From Lachnospiraceae bacterium (lineage in GTDB: Bacteria; Bacillota; Clostridia; Lachnospirales; Lachnospiraceae), in NCBI GenBank assembly GCA_017440375.1, contig JAFSHK010000008.1:1-61928 (forward strand): 61,928 nucleotides of DNA. The letters are read 5' to 3'. Positions within the stretch are counted from its first letter, which is position 1. Every line of letters begins with the position of its first letter. The notes beneath the pieces were generated by a model that saw only the letters and a list, made by a program, of their open reading frames with translations, was not told the DNA's origin and made no database searches. Made by a program: the position numbers and the translations under genes. Positions 37,582 through 47,187 of the stretch are shown piece by piece.

Positions 37582-39894
37582 TTATTCTTCCTCTTCGTCT
37601 TCTGTATCTTCTGGTGTTTCTTCACTCAGTCCATCTTCCGATGTCTCTCCACCCGAAATCAGACTACCGCCATTCACAACCGTTCCGGTTTCCGGATCTA
37701 CCAGATTTCCGGTCTCCGGGTCTTTCAGATATCCGGTTTCCGGATCTACGGGAAATTCTTTCCATCTGTCTGTATCTACGGTTTCTTCCAGTTCACCTTC
37801 TTCGGCATTATCTGCTTCACCGGAAGTTTCTCCATTAACATCTTCGCCTTCCGGATTCTCTCCGTTTTCTCCTGTGCCTTCGGTACCTTCCGCGGAACCT
37901 GCTTCGCTACCTTCGGCTCCTTCCTCGCCCTCTTGTGCAGCATTTTGCTGCATCGTAATCTGCATCTGCATTTCTTCTAATTCCGCTCTTTCTTCATCGG
38001 ACAATTCTTCTGTCATGAAGATATTCAAATACGGAAGCACTTCTGTCAAAACCTTACGCACAATTCTGGTTGCATGCTTGGCATCATCCTGAAATACAAC
38101 GTTCGGTCTGTCTACAACAACATAAATGGCTATCTGTGGATCATCCGCCGGTGCATATCCCATAAAGGATACCACATATTCATTATTGCCACGAGGAAGT
38201 GTTTCGGCAGTACCCGTTTTCCCGCCTATCATATAACCGGCAGGTCTTGCAGTCTTACCGGTCCCGTTTTCTCCGGTAACAACAAGATTGCAATACTCCA
38301 CTACTTTCTCACTCGTTGACTGAGATATCGTCTGTTTCAAAACTCTTGGCTCAATGTTTTCTATGGTTGCACCATCCGTCGTCATAATCTTACTTACCAT
38401 ATGCGGTTCATAATAATAACCACCATTGATAAGCGAACAGAAGCCGGTAATCATCTGTATCATCGTTGCATTAAAACCTTGTCCAAAGGAATTCGTTGCA
38501 AGCTCTGTTGGTCCAATGTTTTCTTTGTTATAAATCATAGAAACCGTTCTGGTTTCACCTGCAAGGTCAATGTTTGTTTTGAGTCCAAATCCAAATAAAT
38601 GCTGATAATCAACAAATTTATCCTGCCCCATTGCAAATGCCACATTCATAAGCACCACGTTACAGGAACGCTCAATTCCCTGTGCTACGGAAATATAACC
38701 ATCCCCATAAATCTGGTGACATTTAATATCATAATCACCTACATGAAGGAAGCCTTCGCAATTGTACGACTCATTTCCGGTAATCGCACCACAATCAATC
38801 GCTCCCGCTACGGTAAAAGGCTTGGCAACAGACCCCGGTTCGTAAGTATCTACAATACAGAAGTTTTTCCATAAAGCATCCAAATGCTGATACATGGTTT
38901 CATCATCCATCTCATCAATCAGCTCTTTCGTCAGATACTCTCCTGTTTTCTTCCCCTTTTCATCTAACTGTGGCATTCCAATCAGACTATCGGTATTCCT
39001 GGTATCATTTAAATCATAGTTCGGGTAACTTGCCATTGCCAATATATTGCCCGTATCTACTTCCATAATAATGCATCCGATATTTTGTGCACCATTGCCA
39101 GGTCTGGCATTATCTTTATACTCTTCGTTATATTCCTTTAAATATTTCTCAACAATGCTTTGGATATTCGCATCAATTGTTGTCTGAATATTATAACCAT
39201 CTACCGCAGGAATGGTTGTCCTCTCTAAATTGGAATCATTATTCAGATAACCATATTCCCTGCCGTTTGTTCCGCAAAGCACATCATTATAATACTCTTC
39301 CAGACCATACTGTCCCGCATTATCACTTCTGGTAAAACCAATAATATCGCAGGCAAGGGAACCATTCGGATATTCTCTTTTATACTCGTCTTCAAACCAG
39401 ATGCCCTTGATATTCGCGCCGTTTTCTTCGTCATTTTTCATTTCCTGAAATTTGGCCACTTTATCATAATCCAATCGTTTTGCAAGTACATAATAGGAAG
39501 AGGTCGGATGACTGGCGAGATATTCCCGTACCGCGTTGGTATCAATTCCAAAAGCTGTCCTCAGCGCATTCAATGTTGGTTCCAGATAAGCTTCATCTCC
39601 CAGAAGGATTTTGGCATCCAGAATGACATTATAAACCTTGTTACTGACTGCCAATATCGTACCATTCGCATCTACTATATTTCCACGTTTAAAAGGTATT
39701 GTCTTAGAATCATATTCCTGCTGCGACAATACCTGCTTTTTATATTCTTCTCCATTGTCGCGAGTAATTAAAAATAACCGCACACTTAACCCAACGAAAG
39801 CCATCAGCACTAACATAAATAGTACCAACAGCTTCTTCTGCATTTTCGTTGTGAATTTACTAACACGACTTTGTCTATAACCTTGTCTGCTCAA
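37582..39894 (-). CDS. class B penicillin-binding protein with long acidic tail
   Basis: The 770-aa product has a cytoplasmic N-terminus, a membrane helix at about 21-43 and a dimerisation domain at about 60-240. In the transpeptidase domain SxxK is at 355-358 (EPGSVAKPF), SxN at 410-412 (ERSCNVV), and KTG at 559-561 (GGKTGTAETL). After about residue 640 comes an unusual 120-130 residue tail, rich in Glu/Gly/Ser, with three DPETG motifs at an eight-residue period (717, 725, 733) and a Glu/Asp C-terminus. There are no PASTA repeats. It follows ftsL by 12 nt, so it is the likely FtsI/PBP2B partner of FtsW. Confidence 0.9.
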   Translation of the reverse strand: MSRQGYRQSRVSKFTTKMQKKLLVLFMLVLMAFVGLSVRLFLITRDNGEEYKKQVLSQQEYDSKTIPFKRGNIVDANGTILAVSNKVYNVILDAKILLGDEAYLEPTLNALRTAFGIDTNAVREYLASHPTSSYYVLAKRLDYDKVAKFQEMKNDEENGANIKGIWFEDEYKREYPNGSLACDIIGFTRSDNAGQYGLEEYYNDVLCGTNGREYGYLNNDSNLERTTIPAVDGYNIQTTIDANIQSIVEKYLKEYNEEYKDNARPGNGAQNIGCIIMEVDTGNILAMASYPNYDLNDTRNTDSLIGMPQLDEKGKKTGEYLTKELIDEMDDETMYQHLDALWKNFCIVDTYEPGSVAKPFTVAGAIDCGAITGNESYNCEGFLHVGDYDIKCHQIYGDGYISVAQGIERSCNVVLMNVAFAMGQDKFVDYQHLFGFGLKTNIDLAGETRTVSMIYNKENIGPTELATNSFGQGFNATMIQMITGFCSLINGGYYYEPHMVSKIMTTDGATIENIEPRVLKQTISQSTSEKVVEYCNLVVTGENGTGKTARPAGYMIGGKTGTAETLPRGNNEYVVSFMGYAPADDPQIAIYVVVDRPNVVFQDDAKHATRIVRKVLTEVLPYLNIFMTEELSDEERAELEEMQMQITMQQNAAQEGEEGAEGSEAGSAEGTEGTGENGENPEGEDVNGETSGEADNAEEGELEETVDTDRWKEFPVDPETGYLKDPETGNLVDPETGTVVNGGSLISGGETSEDGLSEETPEDTEDEEEE

Positions 39895-39906
39895 ATAGTC
39901 ACCTAC

Positions 39907-40347
39907 TTATTCCGGAATGGAAGCCATCTGCTTCACATAATCTCTATTTTCACTTGTAAAGGTAACAATCTGACCTTCCTGCGCATACTGCATACCCAGT
40001 TCCTGAATCGCAATTCTTCTTACCTCTTCCAAGTCTACGTTACTTGTTATTCTACTATATTCTTCGTCATTTGCAAGTCTTAAGTCATTCAATTCGCTTT
40101 CCAGCACAGAAATGTGTTTAATACTGTTTGTAATATCTGACTGTAATGTAATATATCCTACTAAAATCCATCCGGTAGCTAACAATGCAAGGCTTAAAAA
40201 CAAAACATATCCTGCGCTCATGCGCTCTGCTTTTTCTCTATTCTTTCTTGCCGCATTGCTTAATTTTTTCTTAGGTTCTCTTTCTATTTCTCTGGTAACA
40301 TCCAGTTTTCTGACAGCACTACCCTGTACATATCTGCTGTTTGCCAT
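39907..40347 (-). CDS. ftsL: cell division protein FtsL-like
   Basis: The 146-aa bitopic protein has a basic cytoplasmic tail rich in Lys/Arg, a membrane helix at about 48-70 (GYVLFLSLALLATGWILVGY) and a coiled coil (SIKHISVLESELNDLRLAN). Ftsl-type sequence conservation is low; identity rests on layout and on position between rsmH and the PBP. It bridges FtsQ and the PBP/FtsW pair in the divisome. Confidence 0.8.
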   Translation of the reverse strand: MANSRYVQGSAVRKLDVTREIEREPKKKLSNAARKNREKAERMSAGYVLFLSLALLATGWILVGYITLQSDITNSIKHISVLESELNDLRLANDEEYSRITSNVDLEEVRRIAIQELGMQYAQEGQIVTFTSENRDYVKQMASIPE

Positions 40348-40376
40348 TCCTATTCTTTCCTCTCTACACTAATTTT

Positions 40377-41318
40377 CTAACTCCCAATTCGCTCAAACAC
40401 TCTGAGCTTTGCACTTTTGGATCTCTTATTATTTTCTATCTCTTCTTCTGTCGGTAAAATCGGTTTTCTGGAAATTACTTTTCCCTTCGTTGTTTTTCCA
40501 CAAACACATACCGGAAATTCCGGTGGACAAGTACATGGATTCTCATTTTTCTTAAAGGCTGATTTCACAATTCTGTCTTCTAAAGAATGAAAAGTAATAA
40601 TACAAAGTCTTCCACCCGGATTTAATATTTCAATAAAATCATCTAATGAATTTTTCAAAACTTCCAATTCTCTATTACATTCGATTCGAATAGCCTGAAA
40701 AGTTTTCTTAGAAGGATGTCCGCCTGTTGCGCGCATTTTGGCCGGAATTGCGGCTTTGATAATCTCATTCAACTCACCTGTTGTCTCAACAGGCTTGTCC
40801 GCTCTTGCCTTCACAATGTGCTTCGCGATATTTTTGGCGAACTGGTCTTCTCCATAATCTTTAATGATTCGAAAAAGTTCCATTTCGGAATAAGTATTTA
40901 CGATATCTTTGGCGCTGACGGATTGTCTTGTATCCATACGCATGTCCAAATCAGTATCATATTTATAAGAAAAGCCTCTTTCTACATTATCAAGCTGATA
41001 AGAAGAAACACCCAAATCCAGAACGATTCCATCAACCTTCTCCACTCCGATTGCCTGTAATGCTGCTTTGGCATTGCAGTAATTGTCACGGATAATTGTC
41101 ACTTTCTCCGAAAAAGGTTCTAATCTTTTGCCGGCTGCCAAAATAGCTTCCCCATCCTGATCTATGCCGATTAATCTTCCGTTTCCGGTTAATCTTGAGG
41201 CTATCTGATAAGAATGTCCACCGCCGCCAAGTGTTCCGTCTACATAGACTCCATCCGGTTTAATTTGCAGATTTTCAATTGTTTCTTCTAAAAGAACTGA
41301 TGTATGTTTAAATTCCAT
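40377..41318 (-). CDS. rsmH: 16S rRNA (cytosine1402-N4)-methyltransferase
   Basis: The 313-aa SAM-dependent enzyme (MraW) methylates C1402 in the ribosomal P site. It has [13 protein letters not shown] at the N-terminus, the SAM site [12 protein letters not shown], and [10 protein letters not shown]. It is the second gene of the division cluster, 46 nt after mraZ. Confidence 0.97.
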   Translation of the reverse strand: MEFKHTSVLLEETIENLQIKPDGVYVDGTLGGGGHSYQIASRLTGNGRLIGIDQDGEAILAAGKRLEPFSEKVTIIRDNYCNAKAALQAIGVEKVDGIVLDLGVSSYQLDNVERGFSYKYDTDLDMRMDTRQSVSAKDIVNTYSEMELFRIIKDYGEDQFAKNIAKHIVKARADKPVETTGELNEIIKAAIPAKMRATGGHPSKKTFQAIRIECNRELEVLKNSLDDFIEILNPGGRLCIITFHSLEDRIVKSAFKKNENPCTCPPEFPVCVCGKTTKGKVISRKPILPTEEEIENNKRSKSAKLRVFERIGS

Positions 41319-41364
41319 CTTATTTCCTTCGTTTCTTTTTTTGTATAAGGTCAGATATCTCTTA

Positions 41365-41796
41365 CTAAATACCTAGTCCGAGTTCTGCCATATGCTCTGC
41401 TATTTCTTCCATATCTTCATAGGTTGCCATGCCTTCAAAGCGTTCTTTACTCCAAATTTCAATTCGGCTTGCAACACCAATCAAAACGACATCTTTGCTC
41501 AAATCAGCAAATTCTCTCAGTACATTAGGCACCAGGATTCTACCCTGTTTATCTACCTCTACTTCTGCTGCTCCTGCCAGAAAGAAACGAACAAACTGTC
41601 TGGCATCTTTGTTGGTAAGCGGCAAGGATTTCAGTTTCTCTTCGAATGCATTCCACTCTGCGTTGTCGTACACAAACAGACAGCCATCCAACCCTTTCGT
41701 TACTACGAATACGTCCCCTAACGCTTCTCTGAACTTAGACGGAATAATCAGCCTGCCTTTCGCATCAATTGTGTGATTGTATTCTCCCATAAACAT
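41365..41796 (-). CDS. mraZ: transcriptional regulator MraZ
   Basis: The 143-aa AbrB-fold protein has two swapped-hairpin repeats, each with a DxxGR signature ([16 protein letters not shown] and [16 protein letters not shown]). MraZ binds short direct repeats upstream of its own operon and represses it. Several starts are stacked (TTG 41802, ATG 41799, ATG 41796); 41796 gives the usual MFMGEY start and the best distance from AGGTGA. It heads the division cluster. Confidence 0.96.
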   Translation of the reverse strand: MFMGEYNHTIDAKGRLIIPSKFREALGDVFVVTKGLDGCLFVYDNAEWNAFEEKLKSLPLTNKDARQFVRFFLAGAAEVEVDKQGRILVPNVLREFADLSKDVVLIGVASRIEIWSKERFEGMATYEDMEEIAEHMAELGLGI

Positions 41797-41872
41797 CATC
41801 AATCACCTGCCATAAAGTGTCTGCCACGGTCTGTGATATCAAGTGTCCTTGTGAAAATATAGTTTAAAATCT

Positions 41873-41910
41873 ACCACTTCGAACCACTTTACACCACTTT
41901 CCACCACTTT
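41873..41910 (-). promoter_or_regulatory. MraZ operator: four direct repeats with 10-bp period
   Basis: On the minus strand AAGTGGT-like units repeat exactly every 10 bp (GTGGT cores at 41873-41877, 41883-41887, 41893-41897, 41903-41907). Known MraZ operators are repeats of TGGGN or GTGGG cores separated by 5 nt, the same period. They lie about 77 bp upstream of mraZ and overlap the likely -35, with a possible -10 TATATT at 41856-41861. Confidence 0.8.
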
Positions 41911-42009
41911 TAATACAATTCTATAATAAAATAAGCCTTTATGCAAGTAAAATCAATACATTTTTGAAAAACCTTTTTGTATTTTTTAAAGAGAGTCGAA
42001 AAAAGTGTA

Positions 42010-42047
42010 CAAAAAAAATGCTTCACTTTTTCAAGTGAAACACTTCT
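42010..42047 (-). terminator. terminator of lgt
   Basis: GTTTCACTT-GAAA-AAGTGAAGC plus seven Ts on the minus strand, directly after the lgt stop and before the mraZ region. Confidence 0.8.
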
Positions 42048-42061
42048 CTTCCTTTTTTCAT

Positions 42062-42940
42062 TTATTCTGCTGTTGAACCTTTTTTCAATCGTATGCGAAT
42101 CACAATTTCTGCCACTATCGCTACTAATACAAGAACGAGCGCTAACATCTGTGAAACAGGAATCGTCGTGCCCATTAAATAAAGCTGGTCTGTGCGAATC
42201 CCTTCTATCCAGAATCGTCCAAGACCATATCCTCCCAGATAAAGCAGTGCCATCTCTCCTTCAAATTTCTTATACTTTCGATACCATAACATAATACCTA
42301 ACAATGCCAGATTCCACAAACTTTCATATAAAAATGTAGGATGTACCTGAATATAATTGGTTCCTTCCACAATGTGCATTGCCAGATTCTCTGTAATATC
42401 TCTGCTTCTGACTGCATCAATCGGTAAACGCATAGCAAACAAAGAATCGGTATATTCACCAAATACTTCTCTGTTCGTGAAGTTTCCCCACCTTCCGATT
42501 GCCTGACCTAATACCAAACCCGGTACGCAAATATCTGCTATCTGTAAAAAGCTTTGTTTCTTTATACGGCAATAAACATATAAAGTAATGAAAGCCGCGA
42601 TAACAGCACCATATATTGCCATTCCTCCATTTCGTGTATTGAATATCTGAAGCAAATCATCTTTATACATATCCCACGAAAAAATCACATAATAGAGTCT
42701 TCCGCCAATCAAGGAAAAAATAATTGCATAAATCACGAAATCCCATATGATGTCCGGATTTACTTTTTCTTTTTTTGCAACATGCGCTGCCAGAAAAACA
42801 CCGCTCATAATACCAATTCCTATCAGCACTCCATAAAGTGCAATTTGAAAACCAAATACACTAAATGATTTCGGCACGTTTTCCAGATAGATATTCAGAT
42901 TTGGAAAAGCGATGTCCGTTGCATTCATAATATCTTTCAT
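42062..42940 (-). CDS. lgt: prolipoprotein diacylglyceryl transferase
   Basis: The 292-aa membrane enzyme attaches diacylglycerol to the lipobox cysteine of prolipoproteins. It has seven or so helices, GGRLYYVIFSW, GGMAIYGAVI, and the Lgt signature GRWGNFTNREVFG. ATG 42940 (MKDIM) has GAGGAG seven nt upstream, which itself encodes the in-frame longer start at 42955. It probably serves the sugar-binding lipoprotein among others. Confidence 0.95.
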   Translation of the reverse strand: MKDIMNATDIAFPNLNIYLENVPKSFSVFGFQIALYGVLIGIGIMSGVFLAAHVAKKEKVNPDIIWDFVIYAIIFSLIGGRLYYVIFSWDMYKDDLLQIFNTRNGGMAIYGAVIAAFITLYVYCRIKKQSFLQIADICVPGLVLGQAIGRWGNFTNREVFGEYTDSLFAMRLPIDAVRSRDITENLAMHIVEGTNYIQVHPTFLYESLWNLALLGIMLWYRKYKKFEGEMALLYLGGYGLGRFWIEGIRTDQLYLMGTTIPVSQMLALVLVLVAIVAEIVIRIRLKKGSTAE

Positions 42941-43000
42941 ATTGATACTCCTCATACTTCTATGAGATTGTCCTTCAAAGTTTTACAATCCTCTTATTAC

Positions 43001-44098
43001 TTAGACATTGAAACGGAACAAAATAACGTCGCCATCCTGTACCACGTACTCTTTTCCTTCCATACCTACCAGACCTTTCTCTCTGGCTGCTGCAAGAGAA
43101 CCCTGCTCCAATAAATCTTTATAATTAACAACCTCTGCCTTAATGAAACCTCTTTCAAAATCGGTATGTATTTTTCCGGCTGCCTGTGGTGCCTTTGTAC
43201 CGATTTTAATTGTCCATGCTCTCGTTTCATCTTCTCCCGCTGTTAAGAAACTCATCAATCCAAGAATATGATAGCTTGCTTTAATCAATTTCTGTAAACC
43301 GGATTCTGTCAATCCCAAATCCTCTAAGAACATTGCTGTTTCTTCTTCATCTAATTCTGCAATTTCCTGTTCAATCTGCGCACAGATAACAAATACTTCA
43401 CTATCGTTTTCTGCTGCAAATTCCCGAACTTTTGCTACACCTTCATTGTCAGCACCATCATTTGCCAATTCATCCTCGGCAACATTTGCTGCAAAGATAA
43501 CCGGCTTATAAGTAAGAAGATTATAAGATGCTAATAACGCCTGTTCATCCTCGTCATCTGTTTCAAAGCTCTTAGCAAGCTTTCCATCTTCCAGATGTGC
43601 TTTTACTTTTTCTAATAAAGCAAGCTCTTTGGCCAGAGTTTTGTCCATTCTGGCACCCTTACTTGTCTTTGCAATTCTTCTATCCAGAATCTCAATATCT
43701 GAGAAAATAAGTTCTAAGTTAATCGTTTCAATATCACGAATCGGATTAATAGAACCGTCTACATGTACAATATTGGAATCTTCAAAGCAACGCACTACGT
43801 GTACAATTGCATCTACTTCACGAATATTACTGAGAAACTGGTTTCCAAGACCTTCTCCTTTGGAAGCACCTTTTACCAGACCTGCAATATCAACGAATTC
43901 AATAGTTGCCGGAGTTACTTTCTTAGACTGATACATATCTCCCAACAATTTCAACCTTTCATCCGGCACAGCAACGATGCCGATATTCGGGTCAATTGTA
44001 CAAAACGGATAGTTTGCAGATTCCGCTCCTGCCTTTGTCAAAGAATTAAATAATGTACTTTTTCCAACGTTAGGTAATCCAACGATTCCGAGTTTCAT
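43001..44098 (-). CDS. ychF: Obg-like ATPase YchF
   Basis: The 365-aa redox-responsive P-loop NTPase binds ATP in preference to GTP. The Walker A GLPNVGKSTLFNSLT is followed by TIDPNIGIVAVPDERL, the G3 DIAGLVKGASKGEGLG, a coiled-coil domain and the C-terminal TGS domain (GKIHTDFERGFIKAEVV). Linked to ribosomes and stress. AGGAGGAAAT precedes ATG 44098. Confidence 0.97.
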   Translation of the reverse strand: MKLGIVGLPNVGKSTLFNSLTKAGAESANYPFCTIDPNIGIVAVPDERLKLLGDMYQSKKVTPATIEFVDIAGLVKGASKGEGLGNQFLSNIREVDAIVHVVRCFEDSNIVHVDGSINPIRDIETINLELIFSDIEILDRRIAKTSKGARMDKTLAKELALLEKVKAHLEDGKLAKSFETDDEDEQALLASYNLLTYKPVIFAANVAEDELANDGADNEGVAKVREFAAENDSEVFVICAQIEQEIAELDEEETAMFLEDLGLTESGLQKLIKASYHILGLMSFLTAGEDETRAWTIKIGTKAPQAAGKIHTDFERGFIKAEVVNYKDLLEQGSLAAAREKGLVGMEGKEYVVQDGDVILFRFNV

Positions 44099-44129
44099 TT
44101 TCTATATTTCCTCCTAAGTTCATAATAAT

Positions 44130-45008
44130 CTAATATCTACGAACATCCTTCAGTTCCTGATACAATATCTGATAATTTTCATAACGTACCTGGCTAATTT
44201 TTCCTTCTGCTACGGCATCCTTCACACCGCATGATGGCTCACTGATATGCGCGCACCCACTGAATTTACAGTATGGTTCATACTTTGTAAACTCCGGATA
44301 ATAATTGCCAAGTTCTTCTTTCGTAACTTCTGAAATACTAAGGGAAGTAAATCCCGGTGTATCCATGATATAGGTTCCTTCACCCAACGCAATAATTTCA
44401 GAATGTCTGGTTGTATGCTTGCCACGCTCAATTTTCTGACTGATGCTTCCGGTTTCCATATTCGCTTCCGGGTGCAGACAGTTAATAATCGTGGACTTTC
44501 CAACACCGCTTGGGCCTGCTACTGTTGTTGTTTTTCCTGTCAAAAGACTTCTAAGCTTGTCCATTCCCTCATTTTCAATCGCACTAACAAATAGTACTTG
44601 ATAGCCACACGTTTCATATGCCTCACAAAGTGCCGCTTTTTCATCCTCGGATGCAATATCTTGCTTATTAAAACAAATAATGCTTGGTAGCTTCTGTCGC
44701 TCCATTTGAATGAGAAAACGATCTAATAAATTGAAATTCGGGTTTGGTTTTACAATCGCAAATATAACAAGTGCCTGATCTATATTTGCAACTGCTGGAC
44801 GAATCAATGCATTTTTTCGCGGCAAAATTTCTACAACATTTCCTTTTTTCTCCTGTTCGTCCAATACCTCCATGCGAACATTGTCACCTACAAGCGGCTT
44901 GATATGAACATTCCTAAAAATACCTTTTGCACGACACTCATAAATTCCTTTGCCTTCTATATGCACATAGTAAAATCCTGCAATTCCTTTTACAATCTTC
45001 CCTGTCAT
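44130..45008 (-). CDS. rsgA: ribosome small-subunit GTPase RsgA
   Basis: The 292-aa circularly permuted GTPase helps maturation of the 30S subunit. The OB fold (1-70) precedes the G-domain with G4 CFNKQD, G1 VAGPSGVGKSTIINCL and G3 DTPGF. The zinc knuckle (CKFSGCAHISEPSCGV) ends the protein. It lies 22 nt after prkC in the stp-prkC-rsgA order typical of Firmicutes. Confidence 0.97.
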   Translation of the reverse strand: MTGKIVKGIAGFYYVHIEGKGIYECRAKGIFRNVHIKPLVGDNVRMEVLDEQEKKGNVVEILPRKNALIRPAVANIDQALVIFAIVKPNPNFNLLDRFLIQMERQKLPSIICFNKQDIASEDEKAALCEAYETCGYQVLFVSAIENEGMDKLRSLLTGKTTTVAGPSGVGKSTIINCLHPEANMETGSISQKIERGKHTTRHSEIIALGEGTYIMDTPGFTSLSISEVTKEELGNYYPEFTKYEPYCKFSGCAHISEPSCGVKDAVAEGKISQVRYENYQILYQELKDVRRY

Positions 45009-45030
45009 ATATTCTCACTTAATTTTCGTC

Positions 45031-47187
45031 CTATTCTGCCACAAACGTAATCGCTCTCTCAACAGTCTTCTCGGTCGAAGTTCCTTCTGTAATAATGACT
45101 TCTCCTGTTTCAGGATTTGTCGTCGTCGTTGCTTCCGTTGTTACTACAAATTTAAAGGTAATCGTTCCGGATGGTGACTTAATTCCTTTATAATTTACAG
45201 ATACCGGAAAAGATGACGTCTGCGTATTCAACAACTGTGTACCATCTGCCGTTGTTACTGTTACCGTAACAGGCATACCATTTCTATATTCCGGAGCTTC
45301 TGTCGGTGCAGCAATACTTTCCGCATAGCTATAAGTCACTTCTTCCGGTCCAACACTGACTTTCAAGTCAATCAAAGTTCCTTTTTCTACATAAGAACCA
45401 ACAGAATAACTCTGATAACAAACTTTATCGGTAAGAGTTGCATCTTCATGATGAACCTGTGTAATACTTCCTGCTGTCAATCCACTCTCTGTCAGACTTA
45501 CAATCGCATCCTCTTCTGCCAGACCAACTACATTCGGTACTCTTACTTTTGTATCCTCTGCTCCTTGGCTTACACGAATGGTAATCGAAGACCCTGCCGG
45601 TGCTGTTGTCTCTGCTTCCGGCGACTGGGATATAACATAACCATTCTGTACTGCGGAATCATAACTCTCTGTTACATTTACCACGAAGCCTGCTTTTTCC
45701 AAAAGAGCAGTGGCTTCAGATTTGGATTTTCCGGTTACGGTTGGAACAACTACTCCGTCACTCCCTTCTGCAACCGTCAAAATTACATTCGTATTCAGAG
45801 AAACCATTTCGCCTTCTGCTACGCTTGCCTTCATAACAATGCCTTCTTCATACGCATCTGTCACTTCATACTGAATTTCCGGTGTCAAACCAATTTCAAT
45901 CAATGCTTTTTTGGCATCATCCAGCGTTTTTCCTTCTACTGCAATCATAGCAACCTGCTCAGTCTGTTCCGTTTGTTCTGTCTGCTGTTCTAACTTGGTC
46001 GGCACCTGCTCCTGATTCGTTGTTTCATCTCCGAATTGGAACATTCCAAATGCTCGTCCGACTAAGAAAATAATAATACCACCAATCAAAAGTGCTGCTA
46101 CGATAGCAAGAGCAGTTGTGATTTTCTCCATTTTGGGATCATAATCATCATCGTCATCCTCTTCTTCGTAATAAGCATCCTCTTCCTCATCGTCATCTTC
46201 TTCATAATACTCTTCTCGAGAATATTCTGCATTTCTGTTTAAGCGCATCGCTTCGTCCATCGAGTCTCTTCTGTCAGACTGTTTTTTTATCTGCGCCATA
46301 TCTTTGTCCGTAATCATTCGAGTAGAAGCCTCTTCATCCGGATCTACTACTTTCACAAAATCTTCATCCGGATTCATTAAGGATTGCTTCAAATCAATAA
46401 TCAGTTCTCCCATGGACTGGTAACGTCTATCCGGGCTCTTCTGACAACATTTGAAAACAATCTGCTCCACACTATATGGAATCTCCGGTACATAATCTCT
46501 CGGAGATGGTAATTCTTCCTGAATATGTTTGATGGCAATGGCTACCGTAGTCTCTCCGTTAAATGGAACACGACCGGTTAACATTTCAAACATAGTAATA
46601 CCGAGTGAATAAATATCACTCTTCTCATCACTATAACCGCCTCTTGCCTGCTCCGGCGATGTATAATGTACAGACCCCATTACATTAGAAGTAATGGTGT
46701 TGCTTGTTGCCGCTTTCGCAATACCAAAGTCGGTTACTTTCACTTTACCTTCTTTAGAAATAATAATATTCTGTGGTTTAATATCACGATGAATAATGTG
46801 ATTATTATGTGCTGCCTCAATTCCCATGGAAACCTGAATCGCAATACTAATAGCTTCCTTCACGGAAAGTCTGGCTTTCTTCTCAATATATTTCTTTAAT
46901 GTGATACCTTCTACTAATTCCATAACAATGTAGTGGATACCACCTTCTTCTCCAACATCATATACATTAACAATGTTCGGATGCATAAGTCCTGCTGCCG
47001 CCTGTGCTTCAATCCGAAACTTAGATACAAAATTCGCATTTTCCGCAAATTCCTGTTTCAAAACCTTTACCGCAACAAAACGGTTTAATTTATGGTCTTT
47101 TGCCTTATATACATCTGACATACCGCCAGTACCGATTTTTTCCAATATTTCATATCGGTCTCCGATAATCATTCCTATCTTAATCAT
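45031..47187 (-). CDS. prkC: PASTA-domain serine/threonine protein kinase (PrkC/PknB type)
   Basis: The 718-aa product has an intracellular kinase domain at about 10-270 (GTGGMSDVYKA, Lys41, HRDIKPQN with Asp135, DFG 153-155) and a very acidic juxtamembrane stretch (Glu/Asp/Tyr-rich, about 325-350). One membrane helix lies at about 356-376, followed by three extracellular PASTA repeats at about 410-613. A further C-terminal extracellular domain of about 100 residues (615-718) is not seen in B. subtilis PrkC. It senses muropeptides or lipid II in related organisms. Its start overlaps stp by 8 nt. Confidence 0.96.
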   Translation of the reverse strand: MIKIGMIIGDRYEILEKIGTGGMSDVYKAKDHKLNRFVAVKVLKQEFAENANFVSKFRIEAQAAAGLMHPNIVNVYDVGEEGGIHYIVMELVEGITLKKYIEKKARLSVKEAISIAIQVSMGIEAAHNNHIIHRDIKPQNIIISKEGKVKVTDFGIAKAATSNTITSNVMGSVHYTSPEQARGGYSDEKSDIYSLGITMFEMLTGRVPFNGETTVAIAIKHIQEELPSPRDYVPEIPYSVEQIVFKCCQKSPDRRYQSMGELIIDLKQSLMNPDEDFVKVVDPDEEASTRMITDKDMAQIKKQSDRRDSMDEAMRLNRNAEYSREEYYEEDDDEEEDAYYEEEDDDDDYDPKMEKITTALAIVAALLIGGIIIFLVGRAFGMFQFGDETTNQEQVPTKLEQQTEQTEQTEQVAMIAVEGKTLDDAKKALIEIGLTPEIQYEVTDAYEEGIVMKASVAEGEMVSLNTNVILTVAEGSDGVVVPTVTGKSKSEATALLEKAGFVVNVTESYDSAVQNGYVISQSPEAETTAPAGSSITIRVSQGAEDTKVRVPNVVGLAEEDAIVSLTESGLTAGSITQVHHEDATLTDKVCYQSYSVGSYVEKGTLIDLKVSVGPEEVTYSYAESIAAPTEAPEYRNGMPVTVTVTTADGTQLLNTQTSSFPVSVNYKGIKSPSGTITFKFVVTTEATTTTNPETGEVIITEGTSTEKTVERAITFVAE

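Noticed and set aside
37690-37760. Short tandem DNA repeat suggestive of an array
   Set aside because: It is inside the PBP gene and encodes the DPETG repeats; units are 24 nt with no spacers, so it is not CRISPR.
45448-45993. 181-codon Cys-rich plus-strand frame
   Set aside because: Antisense shadow of the PASTA region of prkC; no start signals.
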